From Polyangiaceae bacterium (lineage in GTDB: Bacteria; Myxococcota_A; Polyangia; Polyangiales; Polyangiaceae): a stretch of DNA of 64,000 bases. Under the pieces are notes generated by a model. That model was not told where the DNA came from. It saw only the letters and a program-made list of their open reading frames with translations, and ran no database searches. The translations under genes and the position numbers were made by a program. The stretch is taken from the NCBI GenBank assembly GCA_029266615.1, contig JAQSWN010000001.1:1-64000 (forward strand), read 5' to 3'. Shown here in pieces: positions 26,062 to 35,449 of the stretch; the first letter of the stretch is position 1, and each line of letters begins with the position of its first letter.

Positions 26062-29000
26062 TCCGAGGGCGGGCAGCTGTAGGCCTGGCGCCAATCCGTC
26101 AGCTTGGGGGTCGCGGTCTTCTTGAGGTTCGGCGCGAGGCGAAGTGTGATTTTGAGGTACTTACGCTGGGGGAGCTTGGCGGCCGTGAGCAGCGCGCCGA
26201 TGTCTTGCCCCACCCACCCCGTCACCGTCGCGCCGGTGACAGTAGCGACCTTCACGACGCCGGCGAGGCTCACGGCCGTGGGCGCGTCCGGAACGACCTT
26301 GAACGTGCCCGGGTCGTCGGAGGTCTCGGCGTAGATTTCGATGTAGGAGTCGGTCGGCGGCGTCTCTGCCTTCCAGTCGAAGAAGCGCCACACCGGCTTG
26401 GTGCCTTTGCCGCACTCCGCGGTGTAGACGCGCGTGAAATTCGTGGGCTTGTACGAAGGGAGAGGCGGCGGCTTCGTGCACACGTTCGAGACGCACGGGT
26501 AGTTGAAGCAGCAGTCGGTGCTCTGCGTGCAGGCGCCGGCGGCTGCGATGCAAGCATTGGGCGGCGGCACGCTGGCGCAGTGACGCGTCGGCGGCGAGCT
26601 GATCGGCGTATCGATGCGGCAGACGCCGGTCTTGGGCGACCCGGTGCCGCCGCAGCAGTCTTCGTCCACGTCGCACGACGACGCCGACGTCGACCCCGCC
26701 GGACGGCAGGATTCGGTTACCCAGTACGCGCGCTCGTTCAAGTACGAGCCGCCAGACTCGCTGAAGGCCTGATTGGGAAGGAAAAAGGCAGGGTGGCTGC
26801 GGTCGGTCGTGCTGCTCACCGCGTCGTCGATCGCGCTCACCCAGAGCATGCTCTGGATTTGCGACGTGTTGGTCATAGCCGTGTAGCTGTTGACGTTGGA
26901 GTAGTCCTGCTGCACGGCAGGCAAGTTGATGGTGTTGCCGTACGGACGGGTGCTGGTGAACACCGCCCACCGGTAACCGCCGGCGGCCGTCGGTAGCATC
27001 GTGGCCTGATAAGCCTTGTTGCGGTCCACGGCGCGTTCGCCGTTGTTCAGCCGATCCAGCGGGACGGGCACCGGGGCGGCCGCGGTCGTATCCACCGACA
27101 AGAGCTTGCCTGGATCTTCGAAGTAGTTCGTGGGGCCCATGTAGCCGTAAACCGTGAAGCTGTTGCGGCAGCAGTAGTCCCCCGGCGTCGTCGTCTGATA
27201 GATGACGCTCTTCGAGTCACTCTCGTAGGTGGGCCACTTGATGACGTCGCCGTACGGGAAGTTGTTCACGACCTGGCGACGGTTCTTGAAAAGCTTGCTC
27301 GACTGGTCGAAGTCGAACGTGCTGAGCCCCTTGCGCCAACCCGAGTTGGTGGCCGAGTCGCCGTCCACGAACACGAGCTTGCTGCCGTTCGGCGCGAACG
27401 TCGGCACCATCATCACCGACTGGCCGAGGCCCCAGTTGCCCGGGCTCTGCGCCGTTACGTCCACCGGCGGGCTGCCGACCGCGTTCGGCGTCTGCCACGC
27501 CACGTAGGGGTAGCCGTTGCCGTTGTCGCCGCCAGCACGAATGTAGCCGTTGAGCGTGGTGTCTCCGGTCGGGCGAAAATTGGCCTGCGGAATCGCGATG
27601 TACGACGTCGCGCCATTGCAAGCCGGCTTCCAGCGCACGCGAATACCGGAGCCGCCGCCGTTCTCGGTCCAGTCGACTTTGAAGTCATAAAGGAGCGCGC
27701 TGTCGAGCCAGCGAGCCGCGTATTTCGTGCCAGAGCTGGTTTGCTGCAGCAGGCGCTCCCCGCCGATCCAAACGTTGGCGGTGTCGTCGGCGTAGACTTC
27801 GAACTCGTGCACGCCCGTGCACGCCGGCTGCATGCGGCCCGTGAAACGGCCGGACAGCGTGTCGCTGTTCGTCAGCGCGCGACCGTAGCTGAAGCGATCG
27901 CTGCCGAAGTCGAAATCCACGTTCGGCACGAAGGTTTGATACGCCTGCGGAGTCGTCGAGTTGTTCATCGACCCGGAGCCGAAGCCCATCGTGTCGTAGT
28001 AAGTGACGGTCAGGCCGGTGGCGGGCGTGGTCCAGGTCGACGGCGGGAAGATGCGCGCCGAAGGGATCGGCTCCTGCGTCGTGATGAACGACGACATCTT
28101 CCAGCTCAGCTGCATCCGGGCATTGCCGGTGGTTTGGACGTGATCGACGTGCACCTTCAGCTTATCGCCGGCGGTCACGGAGAGCGGAGTCGTCGAACAG
28201 GCATTGCTCGTCGACGTGTTCGAGCTGAGGACGGTGGTCGTGAAGTTGAGTGGGTTCGTCACCTTCACGACGTAATTGTCGTCCGCACTGATGCAGAACG
28301 TGAGGGAGGTCGTGGCCGGCGCTTCGACCACGGCGTCCCACGTCGTCGTGAAGTTGGACTGGTTGATGTTGAGGTTGGCGTCGCTGCTGCCCTTCACGGG
28401 CTGCAGACCGCCCCAGTCGTAAGAGAGGTCGGACTCTAGGCGCGTGATCTGGTGGTTGGCCGAGTCCTTGTACAGGACCTGGGCGCCGTAGGGCCCGCCC
28501 GCGGGAAACAACTGCGACTGCGGAATCAAGCCGTACGGAGTGAGCGCAGTCGCGCTCGTCGTCGCGCTGCCCCAGCGGAGCTTGACGATGCTCTGCCCGT
28601 TCTTGTCCTGGGCTTCGAGCCTGATGGCGGTCTGCTGCCCGCGGGTCAGGCTCGCGTTGGCGGTGAACTTGTTGGTGTTGCTGTTGCCCAGCTGGTTGAT
28701 GATGACGTTGCCGCCCACCGTGAGCCGCACGCCGATGTTCGTTTCGACCTCGAAGGGCACGCTCTCCGTGAACAGGCCTTCGACGAAGCCGCTCCAAGCA
28801 ACGGTGTAGCCGTCGGCCGGCACGGGACCGCCGGGCGAGCCCGTCCACTCGAACTCCGGACGCGGATCGATGCGGCGCCACGAGTTACCGGTCCAGTTGT
28901 TGGTGGAGTAGTAGTCCGCCAACAAGCCGTAGCCTTCGCCGCCCGACAGCACGCTCTGAGGCAGGGAGACGTTGCGATTGCTGTCGATACCGACCACCGC

Positions 29001-31031
29001 TTGCCGGGTGTTGCCGTAAATGTTGTTCGTGGCAAAGATGAACTGACCGTCCGGAGTCAGCGGAGCCCAGGCGAAGCCACGCCAGTCACTGCCGCCGTTG
29101 GCGTAAGGCGTGTTCGGGTTCGGGAAGTCCGACAGCACCGTGAGGTTGCCGGCCGCGTCAACGTTGGAGATGCCGGAGTTCGTGCTCCAAGAAGAGTCCG
29201 CGGTGGCGAACTTGGTCCCGTTGGCGGACATCGAGTGGCACACCGGGCAGCCGTTGTCGGTCGCGAAGGCGTTGACGGCCGCGTTGTCCCCGGCCGGGTC
29301 GAGCCTCATGATCTTAGAACCGCCGCCATACTGCGTGTAGAAGATCTTGCCGCGCAGTGGGCTGCTCGAGAAAATGACGTTCTTGGTGACCGCCTCTTTG
29401 AGCTGCCCACCGACGATGCGCTGAATCGAGATGCGGCCCGTGCCGCCCTTCGCCGTGCGCTCGAAGTAGCCCCACTGGTCGCGAGTGAAGGTGTAGCGAA
29501 GGTTGCTCGGCTCCGGGATGATTTTGGACCAACTGAAGATCGCGGTGCCGGTGGCGGGGTACCGCAGCTGGACCTTCACCGCGGACGCCGCGCCCGTCGT
29601 GCCCGTGTCCCACTGCAGCACGGGAGGTTTCATCGCGAGCGGGAACACCGTCGCGTCGTAGGGATACAAAATCTTGGCCGTATCCGCGCCGTTGGTCGTG
29701 TTGGCGTTGAAGGTCGAGGCAGCCCCGGTCGGGGCCTCGAGGACCTCCGTCGCGTTCACGGTCACGTTCACCGTGGCGGTGTCCTTGAACTCCTGGATGT
29801 ACGCCGTGACCTTCATCGGCCCGGCTAGGGGGCTGACCAGCGACACCACGCCGTCGGTGGACACAGTGGCGCGGTCCAACGCGTCCAGCCCCCACGCCGC
29901 GTTGAACGTGCCGTCGTAGCAGCCCGCCGGTATGAGGTTCACGGTCAGCGGCACGTTGGCCGGAGTCGTGGCGAAAGGCGGCAAGGTGCTGCTTGGAGGC
30001 GACAAGTACGCGTCCGAAATGATCGCCTTGGGCACGCTCGGGGAGCTCCAACGAAGCTCGGCGGACGCGCCGCCGCCCCGCTCGTAGTACTCCATGCGGA
30101 TGTTGGCCGGCACGCCCTTCGTGAGATTGATGGGCGCCGTGGGGTACTCGGTCGGTCCCTGATCTACCCACGCGTTCACGACCAGCGTGCCGTTGATCCA
30201 CAGCCGAACGCCGTCGTCCGTCCGAGGGTAGAAGACGTAGGCCTCGGTGGCAGGCGGGTTCACGGTGCCGGTCCAGCGGATCGTGAATTTGTCGTTGCCG
30301 ATGCCGCTCACGCCGGGCGAGACCGCGCCGAAAGCGAAGTTGATGTTAGGGTCCACGCGCGTCCCCGTGACGGTCCACGTCGAGGGGATGGAGGTGATGG
30401 AGGTGCTGATCTGATTGAAGTACTCACCCAACAAACCCGAGGTCGGGTTGATGGCCGTGACCACGAGCGAGCTCGTCGCGGGCGAGAGCTTGATGCTGGT
30501 GCACGTGTTCGCGGAGGGATCCGGCGGCACGGTCGTGAGCGTCAGCCCGTCCATACCCGCGGTGAGCGCGGGGTTGTTGCTCACGTCCAGGTTCTTGCTG
30601 TCGTCCACCACGACCTGGCAGTACGGATCGCAGGGGTTGTCGATGCACGCTTTGGACGTTCCAAGGCCTTCGGTCTGCACACCGGGCACGGAGTCCGGGA
30701 GCATGTAGATCTTGTCGCCTTCGCAAGCGCCCCACTTTCCGTCCACGCACTGGCGCGTGCCCATCGAGCACGCCGTGTAGTCGCCCGAGTGCCGGGAGAC
30801 GTGGCCGCAGTCGACGACTTCGCCTTCAGTGCCGCACGAGCAGCCTTCTTGAGGAGTCCTACAGTCCGGCATGCTGGGGGTGTTGCCGGTGTTGCCGACG
30901 CCATTGTTATCGGCGCCGCCGTCTCCACCCATCAGCCCAGAATGAGACGACTTCTTGCTGCAACCGACGCTGAGCGCAGCAACGAACAAGCAAGCGAACG
31001 CCAGCGAGCGCGAGAATTGGGCGCGGACCAT
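26058..31031 (-). CDS. Giant PA14-repeat lipoprotein with a haem-type CxxCH motif
   Basis: A 1657-residue predicted lipoprotein. ATG 31031 gives the signal MVRAQFSRSLAFACLFVAALSVGC; the track start is 36 codons longer. After a Cys-rich start there are four PA14-like carbohydrate-binding modules (about 195-345, 697-843, 850-985, 1010-1155), each with a DDGVRLWINGTL-type core or a variant of it. A segment near residue 595 reads NGCPVCHSM, a single CxxCH that could bind covalent haem or simply be structural. Propeller-like strands (WAPLTPDGQFIF) and an Ig-like stretch (about 400-470) lie between. The C-terminal about 230 residues include two disulfide-rich clusters (CDVDEDCCGG, CTQSTDCCFNYPC). 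It is coupled by ATGA to the propeller lipoprotein. Confidence 0.82.
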   Translation of the reverse strand: MVRAQFSRSLAFACLFVAALSVGCSKKSSHSGLMGGDGGADNNGVGNTGNTPSMPDCRTPQEGCSCGTEGEVVDCGHVSRHSGDYTACSMGTRQCVDGKWGACEGDKIYMLPDSVPGVQTEGLGTSKACIDNPCDPYCQVVVDDSKNLDVSNNPALTAGMDGLTLTTVPPDPSANTCTSIKLSPATSSLVVTAINPTSGLLGEYFNQISTSITSIPSTWTVTGTRVDPNINFAFGAVSPGVSGIGNDKFTIRWTGTVNPPATEAYVFYPRTDDGVRLWINGTLVVNAWVDQGPTEYPTAPINLTKGVPANIRMEYYERGGGASAELRWSSPSVPKAIISDAYLSPPSSTLPPFATTPANVPLTVNLIPAGCYDGTFNAAWGLDALDRATVSTDGVVSLVSPLAGPMKVTAYIQEFKDTATVNVTVNATEVLEAPTGAASTFNANTTNGADTAKILYPYDATVFPLAMKPPVLQWDTGTTGAASAVKVQLRYPATGTAIFSWSKIIPEPSNLRYTFTRDQWGYFERTAKGGTGRISIQRIVGGQLKEAVTKNVIFSSSPLRGKIFYTQYGGGSKIMRLDPAGDNAAVNAFATDNGCPVCHSMSANGTKFATADSSWSTNSGISNVDAAGNLTVLSDFPNPNTPYANGGSDWRGFAWAPLTPDGQFIFATNNIYGNTRQAVVGIDSNRNVSLPQSVLSGGEGYGLLADYYSTNNWTGNSWRRIDPRPEFEWTGSPGGPVPADGYTVAWSGFVEGLFTESVPFEVETNIGVRLTVGGNVIINQLGNSNTNKFTANASLTRGQQTAIRLEAQDKNGQSIVKLRWGSATTSATALTPYGLIPQSQLFPAGGPYGAQVLYKDSANHQITRLESDLSYDWGGLQPVKGSSDANLNINQSNFTTTWDAVVEAPATTSLTFCISADDNYVVKVTNPLNFTTTVLSSNTSTSNACSTTPLSVTAGDKLKVHVDHVQTTGNARMQLSWKMSSFITTQEPIPSARIFPPSTWTTPATGLTVTYYDTMGFGSGSMNNSTTPQAYQTFVPNVDFDFGSDRFSYGRALTNSDTLSGRFTGRMQPACTGVHEFEVYADDTANVWIGGERLLQQTSSGTKYAARWLDSALLYDFKVDWTENGGGSGIRVRWKPACNGATSYIAIPQANFRPTGDTTLNGYIRAGGDNGNGYPYVAWQTPNAVGSPPVDVTAQSPGNWGLGQSVMMVPTFAPNGSKLVFVDGDSATNSGWRKGLSTFDFDQSSKLFKNRRQVVNNFPYGDVIKWPTYESDSKSVIYQTTTPGDYCCRNSFTVYGYMGPTNYFEDPGKLLSVDTTAAAPVPVPLDRLNNGERAVDRNKAYQATMLPTAAGGYRWAVFTSTRPYGNTINLPAVQQDYSNVNSYTAMTNTSQIQSMLWVSAIDDAVSSTTDRSHPAFFLPNQAFSESGGSYLNERAYWVTESCRPAGSTSASSCDVDEDCCGGTGSPKTGVCRIDTPISSPPTRHCASVPPPNACIAAAGACTQSTDCCFNYPCVSNVCTKPPPLPSYKPTNFTRVYTAECGKGTKPVWRFFDWKAETPPTDSYIEIYAETSDDPGTFKVVPDAPTAVSLAGVVKVATVTGATVTGWVGQDIGALLTAAKLPQRKYLKITLRLAPNLKKTATPKLTDWRQAYSCPPSE

Positions 31032-31385
31032 TTGAGCCAACTGCTGAGCGTTACACAACGCGTTCGTCTCGTCACTTGTATGACGCTGTCCCACACTCAC
31101 CGGGGACGGCCGAGACGGCGCAGAGCTAAAGAAGGGCACGTCGTGCCTCCTTCACTTCTCGTGCCGCACGTCGCGCGGTCGCCGATCGCTTTGTCGCGGC
31201 GCGATTCCACGTGTCGGGCCCACACTCAGATCGCAATCTCATGCGCGGGTACGCAAGTTTCGCAGAGTGACTGTTCCCGAAAATCACGACATCTCCAGCC
31301 CTCGAGTACGGCCTTCGACGTGTAGGACTTAAGCGCACGCGTGTGTGCGTCGTTCCCCGCCACGCACGCGCACGCACCGCCGAGC
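31032..31385. other. Intergenic stretch upstream of PA14 gene
   Basis: 354 nt between the PA14 gene start and the 3' end of the 31386 gene. It should carry the promoter of the PA14 operon, but I see no consensus element. A GU-rich hairpin (31341-31371) is present and has no T-run. Confidence 0.35.
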
Positions 31386-31850
31386 TCAGCGCGGTAAGTG
31401 TTCCTGCCACACGTGCGCCCAGTCTTTGGACGTCCGATCCGGGAACGGCGCCACGTTGCACAGCGCGCGCTCGAACTCCAGGGGCTCGCTGAGGAGCTTG
31501 ATTTCTCCCCACACGTCCGCGAAAGCGCGCGACGCGGGGCTAGCGCCGCTCGGCTGGGTCAAAAGCACGATTGACGCGAATTTCTCGCGTTCGGCTCGGA
31601 CCAGCCCCTCGAAGCGATTGCGCGCGAGGTGGTCGTAGCCGCGGAGCGCGCTAGCGTCGGCGAAGTAGGCGAGCGTGGTCACGTCTGCGAGCACCACGCG
31701 CAGCGCCGAAAGGTAACTGTCACCCAAGGTCGCCGAAAGGCGGCCCACGAAGCGCGCGTAAAATACGCGGGGCGCCACGTAGCCGAAGGCGACCGCGGCC
31801 TCGGCGTCCTCCAACATACGGAGGCCGGCAGGGTTGAACAGCTCGTACAT
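31386..31850 (-). CDS. Conserved-looking small protein, unknown function
   Basis: A 154-residue soluble protein with no signal peptide. The alternating strand/helix pattern (SALRVVLADVTTLAYFAD, REKFASIVLLTQPSG) resembles an STAS/SpoIIAA-like or similar small alpha/beta fold, but this is a guess. ATG 31850 is unambiguous. It stands alone between the PA14 operon and a response-regulator gene. Confidence 0.65.
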   Translation of the reverse strand: MYELFNPAGLRMLEDAEAAVAFGYVAPRVFYARFVGRLSATLGDSYLSALRVVLADVTTLAYFADASALRGYDHLARNRFEGLVRAEREKFASIVLLTQPSGASPASRAFADVWGEIKLLSEPLEFERALCNVAPFPDRTSKDWAHVWQEHLPR

Positions 31851-32018
31851 TCTTGCTCAGAACGAACGGAGCTTTTCCCGCAAGCTTGAGCAATTGTGGA
31901 CGCCTTCCGAGCACCTGGCGGCACGCCGGGCAGCGAGCGCTGGCTCTGCCGGCGTCCGTCAGCGCGCCCGGATGGCGTGCGTGTCCGACACCTCACCGCT
32001 CGCTACGGCGTGACCTGC

Positions 32019-32468
32019 TCAGGCGACGTTCACGACGCGTCGCAGCTGAACCGCGGAGCTCGGCGGGGCGACCGTATGCGGGCTGCGGACCGCGGTTCGT
32101 GCCGCTTGCTGCAGCTCCTCCAAGCCGAACGGCTTGGCCAAGAACGCGGCTGCGCCAGCGGCCGTGATCAGCTCCGGCCGCGCGTCGCTCGACCCGGACA
32201 TCACGATGACGGGGCAGTCGCAGCCCTGCTGGCGCAAGGCGCGCAGCAGCTCGAGCCCGCTCATTCCGGGCATCTCCAGGTCCGTGACGATGAGGTCGAG
32301 CTCGTAGGCCGAGGCCAGACTGAGCGCGTCCCGGCCGGTTCCGACCTGCGCGACGTCACAACCAGCCTGAGCGAGGGCACTCCGCAGCACGCGACGGAGA
32401 ACGACGTCGTCATCTACCACCAAGACTCGTGGCCGCTCCCCCACCGTAGACTGAGTGCTCGCGCTCAT
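32019..32468 (-). CDS. Single-domain response regulator
   Basis: A 149-residue protein starting at ATG 32468 (MSASTQSTVGERPRVLVVDDD). The receiver domain (about 14-125) has the acidic pair DDD, the phospho-acceptor Asp in IVTDLEMPG, the switch Ser in VIVMSGSSDA and the Lys in LAKPFG. A 20-residue tail follows and there is no output domain. A strong sigma-54-like promoter lies 20-35 nt upstream, giving a very short leader, and the track's longer start would include that promoter. No histidine kinase is adjacent. Confidence 0.88.
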   Translation of the reverse strand: MSASTQSTVGERPRVLVVDDDVVLRRVLRSALAQAGCDVAQVGTGRDALSLASAYELDLIVTDLEMPGMSGLELLRALRQQGCDCPVIVMSGSSDARPELITAAGAAAFLAKPFGLEELQQAARTAVRSPHTVAPPSSAVQLRRVVNVA

Positions 32469-32487
32469 GACCTGGCAGGACTCGTTT

Positions 32488-32503
32488 TGCAAATTGTCGG
32501 CCA
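32488..32503 (-). promoter_or_regulatory. Sigma-54-like promoter for response regulator
   Basis: Minus-strand TGGCCGACAATTTGCA fits the sigma-54 consensus: GG-N10-GC spacing, TGGC at -24 and a perfect TTTGCA at -12. The predicted start site is about 10 nt before ATG 32468, next to CAGG as a weak ribosome site. Confidence 0.55.
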
Positions 32504-32625
32504 ATACTGCAGAGACGCCGCGCGGCCGCTTCCCCCTACTTTGCGCGAACAAATAGGTATGACCACCCCGCGCCGCGCGGCGAGCTTGCACCGCGTGTGG
32601 CGAATCGCTTCGCTCTGAGCGGACC

Positions 32626-33432
32626 TCAGTGGTCCAAGGCGTAAACGATCTGGACGGACGTCGTCACCGTCAGCTCGCCTCTCTCGACAGGCGCTGCGTT
32701 CGCCGCTTCGCTTCGCATCATCGCGAACGCCGGCATTGGCCCCGGCGACCCGCCCTCGAGCTCCGTGATTGAGACGGGCGCTCCCAGCTTGACTCCCGCC
32801 AGCTGCGCGAGCCTCTCTGCGCGCGCCTTCGCGTCCGCCACCGCTTTCTGCCGCGCGGTCGCGAGCAGCGCGCTCGGATCCTCGAGCTCGAAACGGATGC
32901 CGTACATTTGGTTGGCGCCCGCCGAGGTGGCGGCGCTGAGCACTTGGCCAGCGCGATTGAGGTCACGCACCGTCACCTCCACGTTGTTGGTCGCGACATA
33001 GAACCCAGTAGGAGGTAGCGGCGCCGGAGGAGGCGCGGCGGGCCCCGCCTTGGTGGCAGCCGTTGCCGGCGTCGGCTCGAGCGGGCGCGGCGGCTCCGGG
33101 TTGCGCTCGAAGTTGAGTGAAACGGTCGCCGTGCGCAGATCCGCTTCGGCGACGCCGGCCTGCTTGAGCGCCGTGACGACTCGCGCCATGCGCGCGTTCA
33201 CGTCCGACACTGCTTCCTCGGCGGTGTTGGCGCGTGTCTCCACACCGATGGTGGTGCGGGCGACGTCCGGCTTGCCGTTGGCTTTGCCGTTGCCGGTCAC
33301 GGTCACGCCGCGAACGGGTCCGTTGGCGGTGTAGATGGTCTTGCCGCCGTGCGGCGCGCACGCCGAGAGCGCAGCACACGCCAGAGCGACCAAACACGCG
33401 GAATAGGCGAAAGCAGCGGGGCGAAAGGGCAT
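32626..33432 (-). CDS. SIMPL-domain (DUF541) lipoprotein
   Basis: A 268-residue protein. ATG 33432 starts a signal ending in ALSACAP, so it is probably a lipoprotein. The rest is a SIMPL/DUF541 domain (TVTGNGKANGKPDVARTTIGVET at the start, ARQKAVADAKARAERLAQLAGVKLG in the centre), with an Ala/Pro-rich insertion at about 125-150. SIMPL proteins are periplasmic or surface proteins found across bacteria and linked loosely to stress tolerance; no reaction is known. It is on the same strand as its upstream neighbour, with an 82-nt gap. Confidence 0.85.
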   Translation of the reverse strand: MPFRPAAFAYSACLVALACAALSACAPHGGKTIYTANGPVRGVTVTGNGKANGKPDVARTTIGVETRANTAEEAVSDVNARMARVVTALKQAGVAEADLRTATVSLNFERNPEPPRPLEPTPATAATKAGPAAPPPAPLPPTGFYVATNNVEVTVRDLNRAGQVLSAATSAGANQMYGIRFELEDPSALLATARQKAVADAKARAERLAQLAGVKLGAPVSITELEGGSPGPMPAFAMMRSEAANAAPVERGELTVTTSVQIVYALDH

Positions 33433-33514
33433 GGCCTGGTGTGGTACCAAACTCGCGGCGCGTACAGGGCGCAAATTGCTACGCTGCGTGCAATCTAGCG
33501 CTGGTAACTAGCTG

Positions 33515-33958
33515 CTAGCGGGGACCACGCAGCTCGCGCAAATGACTGACGAGCTCCAGATCCGCGTCGCTGAGCGAGCGGTGCCGCTGCTGCATCGTTT
33601 CCAGGTACTGGGTGAGCAGCTCGCCGTCTGCCCGACTGAGCAGGGCCTTCGCGGATTCGAGCGCCGCCAGCAGGCTCGGGCTCAAGGGCGCGTCCGTGAT
33701 GAGGTGAAGCTCAATGACCCAATCGAGCCACGGCACGCTCGCCGTTCGCGTCGCCAACTCCAACGCAAGCACACACACACGCTCGCGCAGTTCCTCGGGC
33801 ACGTGCCCGCCTCGCCCGGCGTGACGCAGCAGGCGGGTCACCTGGATCGCGAGCAACTGCTCGGCCTCGGAGCTGTCGCCGGCGGCCGCGAGCTCCAACG
33901 CCTCATTCAGACTTTCACTGATGGCGAGCGTGACGTCGGAGCTCGGAGCGGGTCGCAA
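33515..33958 (-). CDS. Small helical protein, unknown function
   Basis: A 147-residue, all-helical-looking cytoplasmic protein rich in Leu, Ala and Glu, with no recognisable domain. An in-frame stop lies just upstream, so TTG 33958 or a codon after it is the start. It lies 42 nt downstream of the sugar-binding lipoprotein gene and may be co-transcribed. Confidence 0.6.
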   Translation of the reverse strand: MRPAPSSDVTLAISESLNEALELAAAGDSSEAEQLLAIQVTRLLRHAGRGGHVPEELRERVCVLALELATRTASVPWLDWVIELHLITDAPLSPSLLAALESAKALLSRADGELLTQYLETMQQRHRSLSDADLELVSHLRELRGPR

Positions 33959-34000
33959 TGTGGAACGGTTACCACAATGCCACTCCAGGGCAAGGCGCGG

Positions 34001-35284
34001 TCAGCGGATCGGAACGTCGGTCAGCCTCTTCACCAGCGCCGCCTGATCGTGATCCTGCGAGAGCTGAACGAAGCCGTTGTCCCATTCCGGGGGCAGGCTG
34101 ACGACGCGCAGCCGCTGCGACGCGTCCTTCAGCTCGCGGTAGGTTTGGTTCGCCATCGCGTCCAAACCGTTGCCCTCGAGGCTCAGGCGTACGGGAACCG
34201 AGCCCTTGGCTTCGTTGAAAGCAATCTGACCGTCGGACGACGCGATCGTACGCAGCCAATTGAGCGCGTCTTCAGGGTGCTTCGCGCCCTGCGGCAGCGC
34301 GAAGACGTCTGTCCCGTAAAGGAATACGCCTTCCGAGTCGGGCGTGGCCGCGACGCCGAAGTCCACGTTCGGTGTCCAACCCAGCTGCGTGAGGTAGCCC
34401 TTGGCCCAGTCGCCGTGGATGAACATCGCCGCTTCCCCCTGGTGCAAGGCGTCGGCCGCTTGCGTCCAGCCAAAGCCGTCACCCGCCGCCGTGTCGACGT
34501 CGATGTAGTCGGTGAGCACCTCGTCGAGCAGCGCGACGACCGGCGCCAGATCGTCGCCCTCGACCGGCGCCTTCTCGATGAAGTACTTGACGAATTTTTC
34601 CGGGCCGAGCGCGCCGAGCGCTAGCGCGACGAACACCTTGTTGATGATCCACCCTTGCGAGGTGGAGATGGCGAGCGGCGTCACCCCCGCCTCCTTCAAC
34701 TTCTTACAGGCGGCGAGGAACTCCGGCATGGTCTTCGGCGCCGTGACCCCGTGACGCTTGAGCACGGACACGTTGTAAAAGAGGCTGTTCTCTCGGTGAA
34801 CGTTGACCGGCACGGCCATGAGGTGGCCGTCTACCGTGACGTCAGCGAGCAACTCCGGCACGACGTCTTCCTCTAGCTCGCCTTCGGCGAACAAGTCGTC
34901 GAGCGGCGCGAGGAGGTTCGGAGTGTCCGCCAAAAAGCCCGTCTTCAGCTCGAAGGCGTTGGTCTGAAACGAATCCGGCGGCTCACCTTTTTCGAGGCGC
35001 TGGCGGAGCACCTCCTTCGCCTCCGTGCCACCGCTGATGAGCGCGGGATCGGTAGCCGCGTTGAAGATACGGGCGTTGGGATAGCGGTCCTTGTGGAGGT
35101 CGATGAGGGACTGCAACGCCTCCGCCTCACCCGGCGCGGTCCACCACGAGAATACCTCGACGGTCACCTTTTGCGGGTTGCCGTCCACCGGTCCATCGCC
35201 ACCGTTGTCACCATCCGAGCTGCAACCAGCCAGCAATAAGCCCAGGCCCAACGACAATGACCACGAACGCAGTGAACGCGACAT
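34001..35284 (-). CDS. Extracellular sugar-binding lipoprotein (solute-binding family 1)
   Basis: A 427-residue solute-binding protein. The signal ends in LLLAGCSS (lipobox) after a strong ribosome site (AGGAG) before ATG 35284. The body matches the MalE/UgpB-type fold: VTVEVFSWWTAPGEAEAL at the start, PDSFQTNAFEL, KAPVEGDDLAPVVALLDEV, GEAAMFIHGDWAKGYL and GTDVFALPQGAKHPEDALNWL. Such proteins normally hand sugars to ABC permeases (MalF/MalG type), but no permease or ATPase gene is in the window. Its neighbours upstream encode a GH30-like enzyme and a possible regulator, so the substrate may be a xylan- or glucan-derived oligosaccharide (inference). Confidence 0.88.
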   Translation of the reverse strand: MSRSLRSWSLSLGLGLLLAGCSSDGDNGGDGPVDGNPQKVTVEVFSWWTAPGEAEALQSLIDLHKDRYPNARIFNAATDPALISGGTEAKEVLRQRLEKGEPPDSFQTNAFELKTGFLADTPNLLAPLDDLFAEGELEEDVVPELLADVTVDGHLMAVPVNVHRENSLFYNVSVLKRHGVTAPKTMPEFLAACKKLKEAGVTPLAISTSQGWIINKVFVALALGALGPEKFVKYFIEKAPVEGDDLAPVVALLDEVLTDYIDVDTAAGDGFGWTQAADALHQGEAAMFIHGDWAKGYLTQLGWTPNVDFGVAATPDSEGVFLYGTDVFALPQGAKHPEDALNWLRTIASSDGQIAFNEAKGSVPVRLSLEGNGLDAMANQTYRELKDASQRLRVVSLPPEWDNGFVQLSQDHDQAALVKRLTDVPIR

Positions 35285-35449
35285 TTACTCTCCTTGGCGC
35301 GCGACCTGACGCGTCACCTCGAAGATATACTACGGCGTTCCCCGAAGAAGGCTTTAGCCGTCTCGTGCTGAGGCATCGAATTCTGCAAGTGCGCCCCGCA
35401 CCTACGGGGGAGTCGTGAGTAGGCGGCGATGCGCGGCGCCGCCTTCAAA

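Noticed and set aside
31341-31371. Hairpin as terminator for the 31386 gene
   Set aside because: The stem depends on GU pairs on the plus strand, is weaker on the minus strand, and has no T-run.
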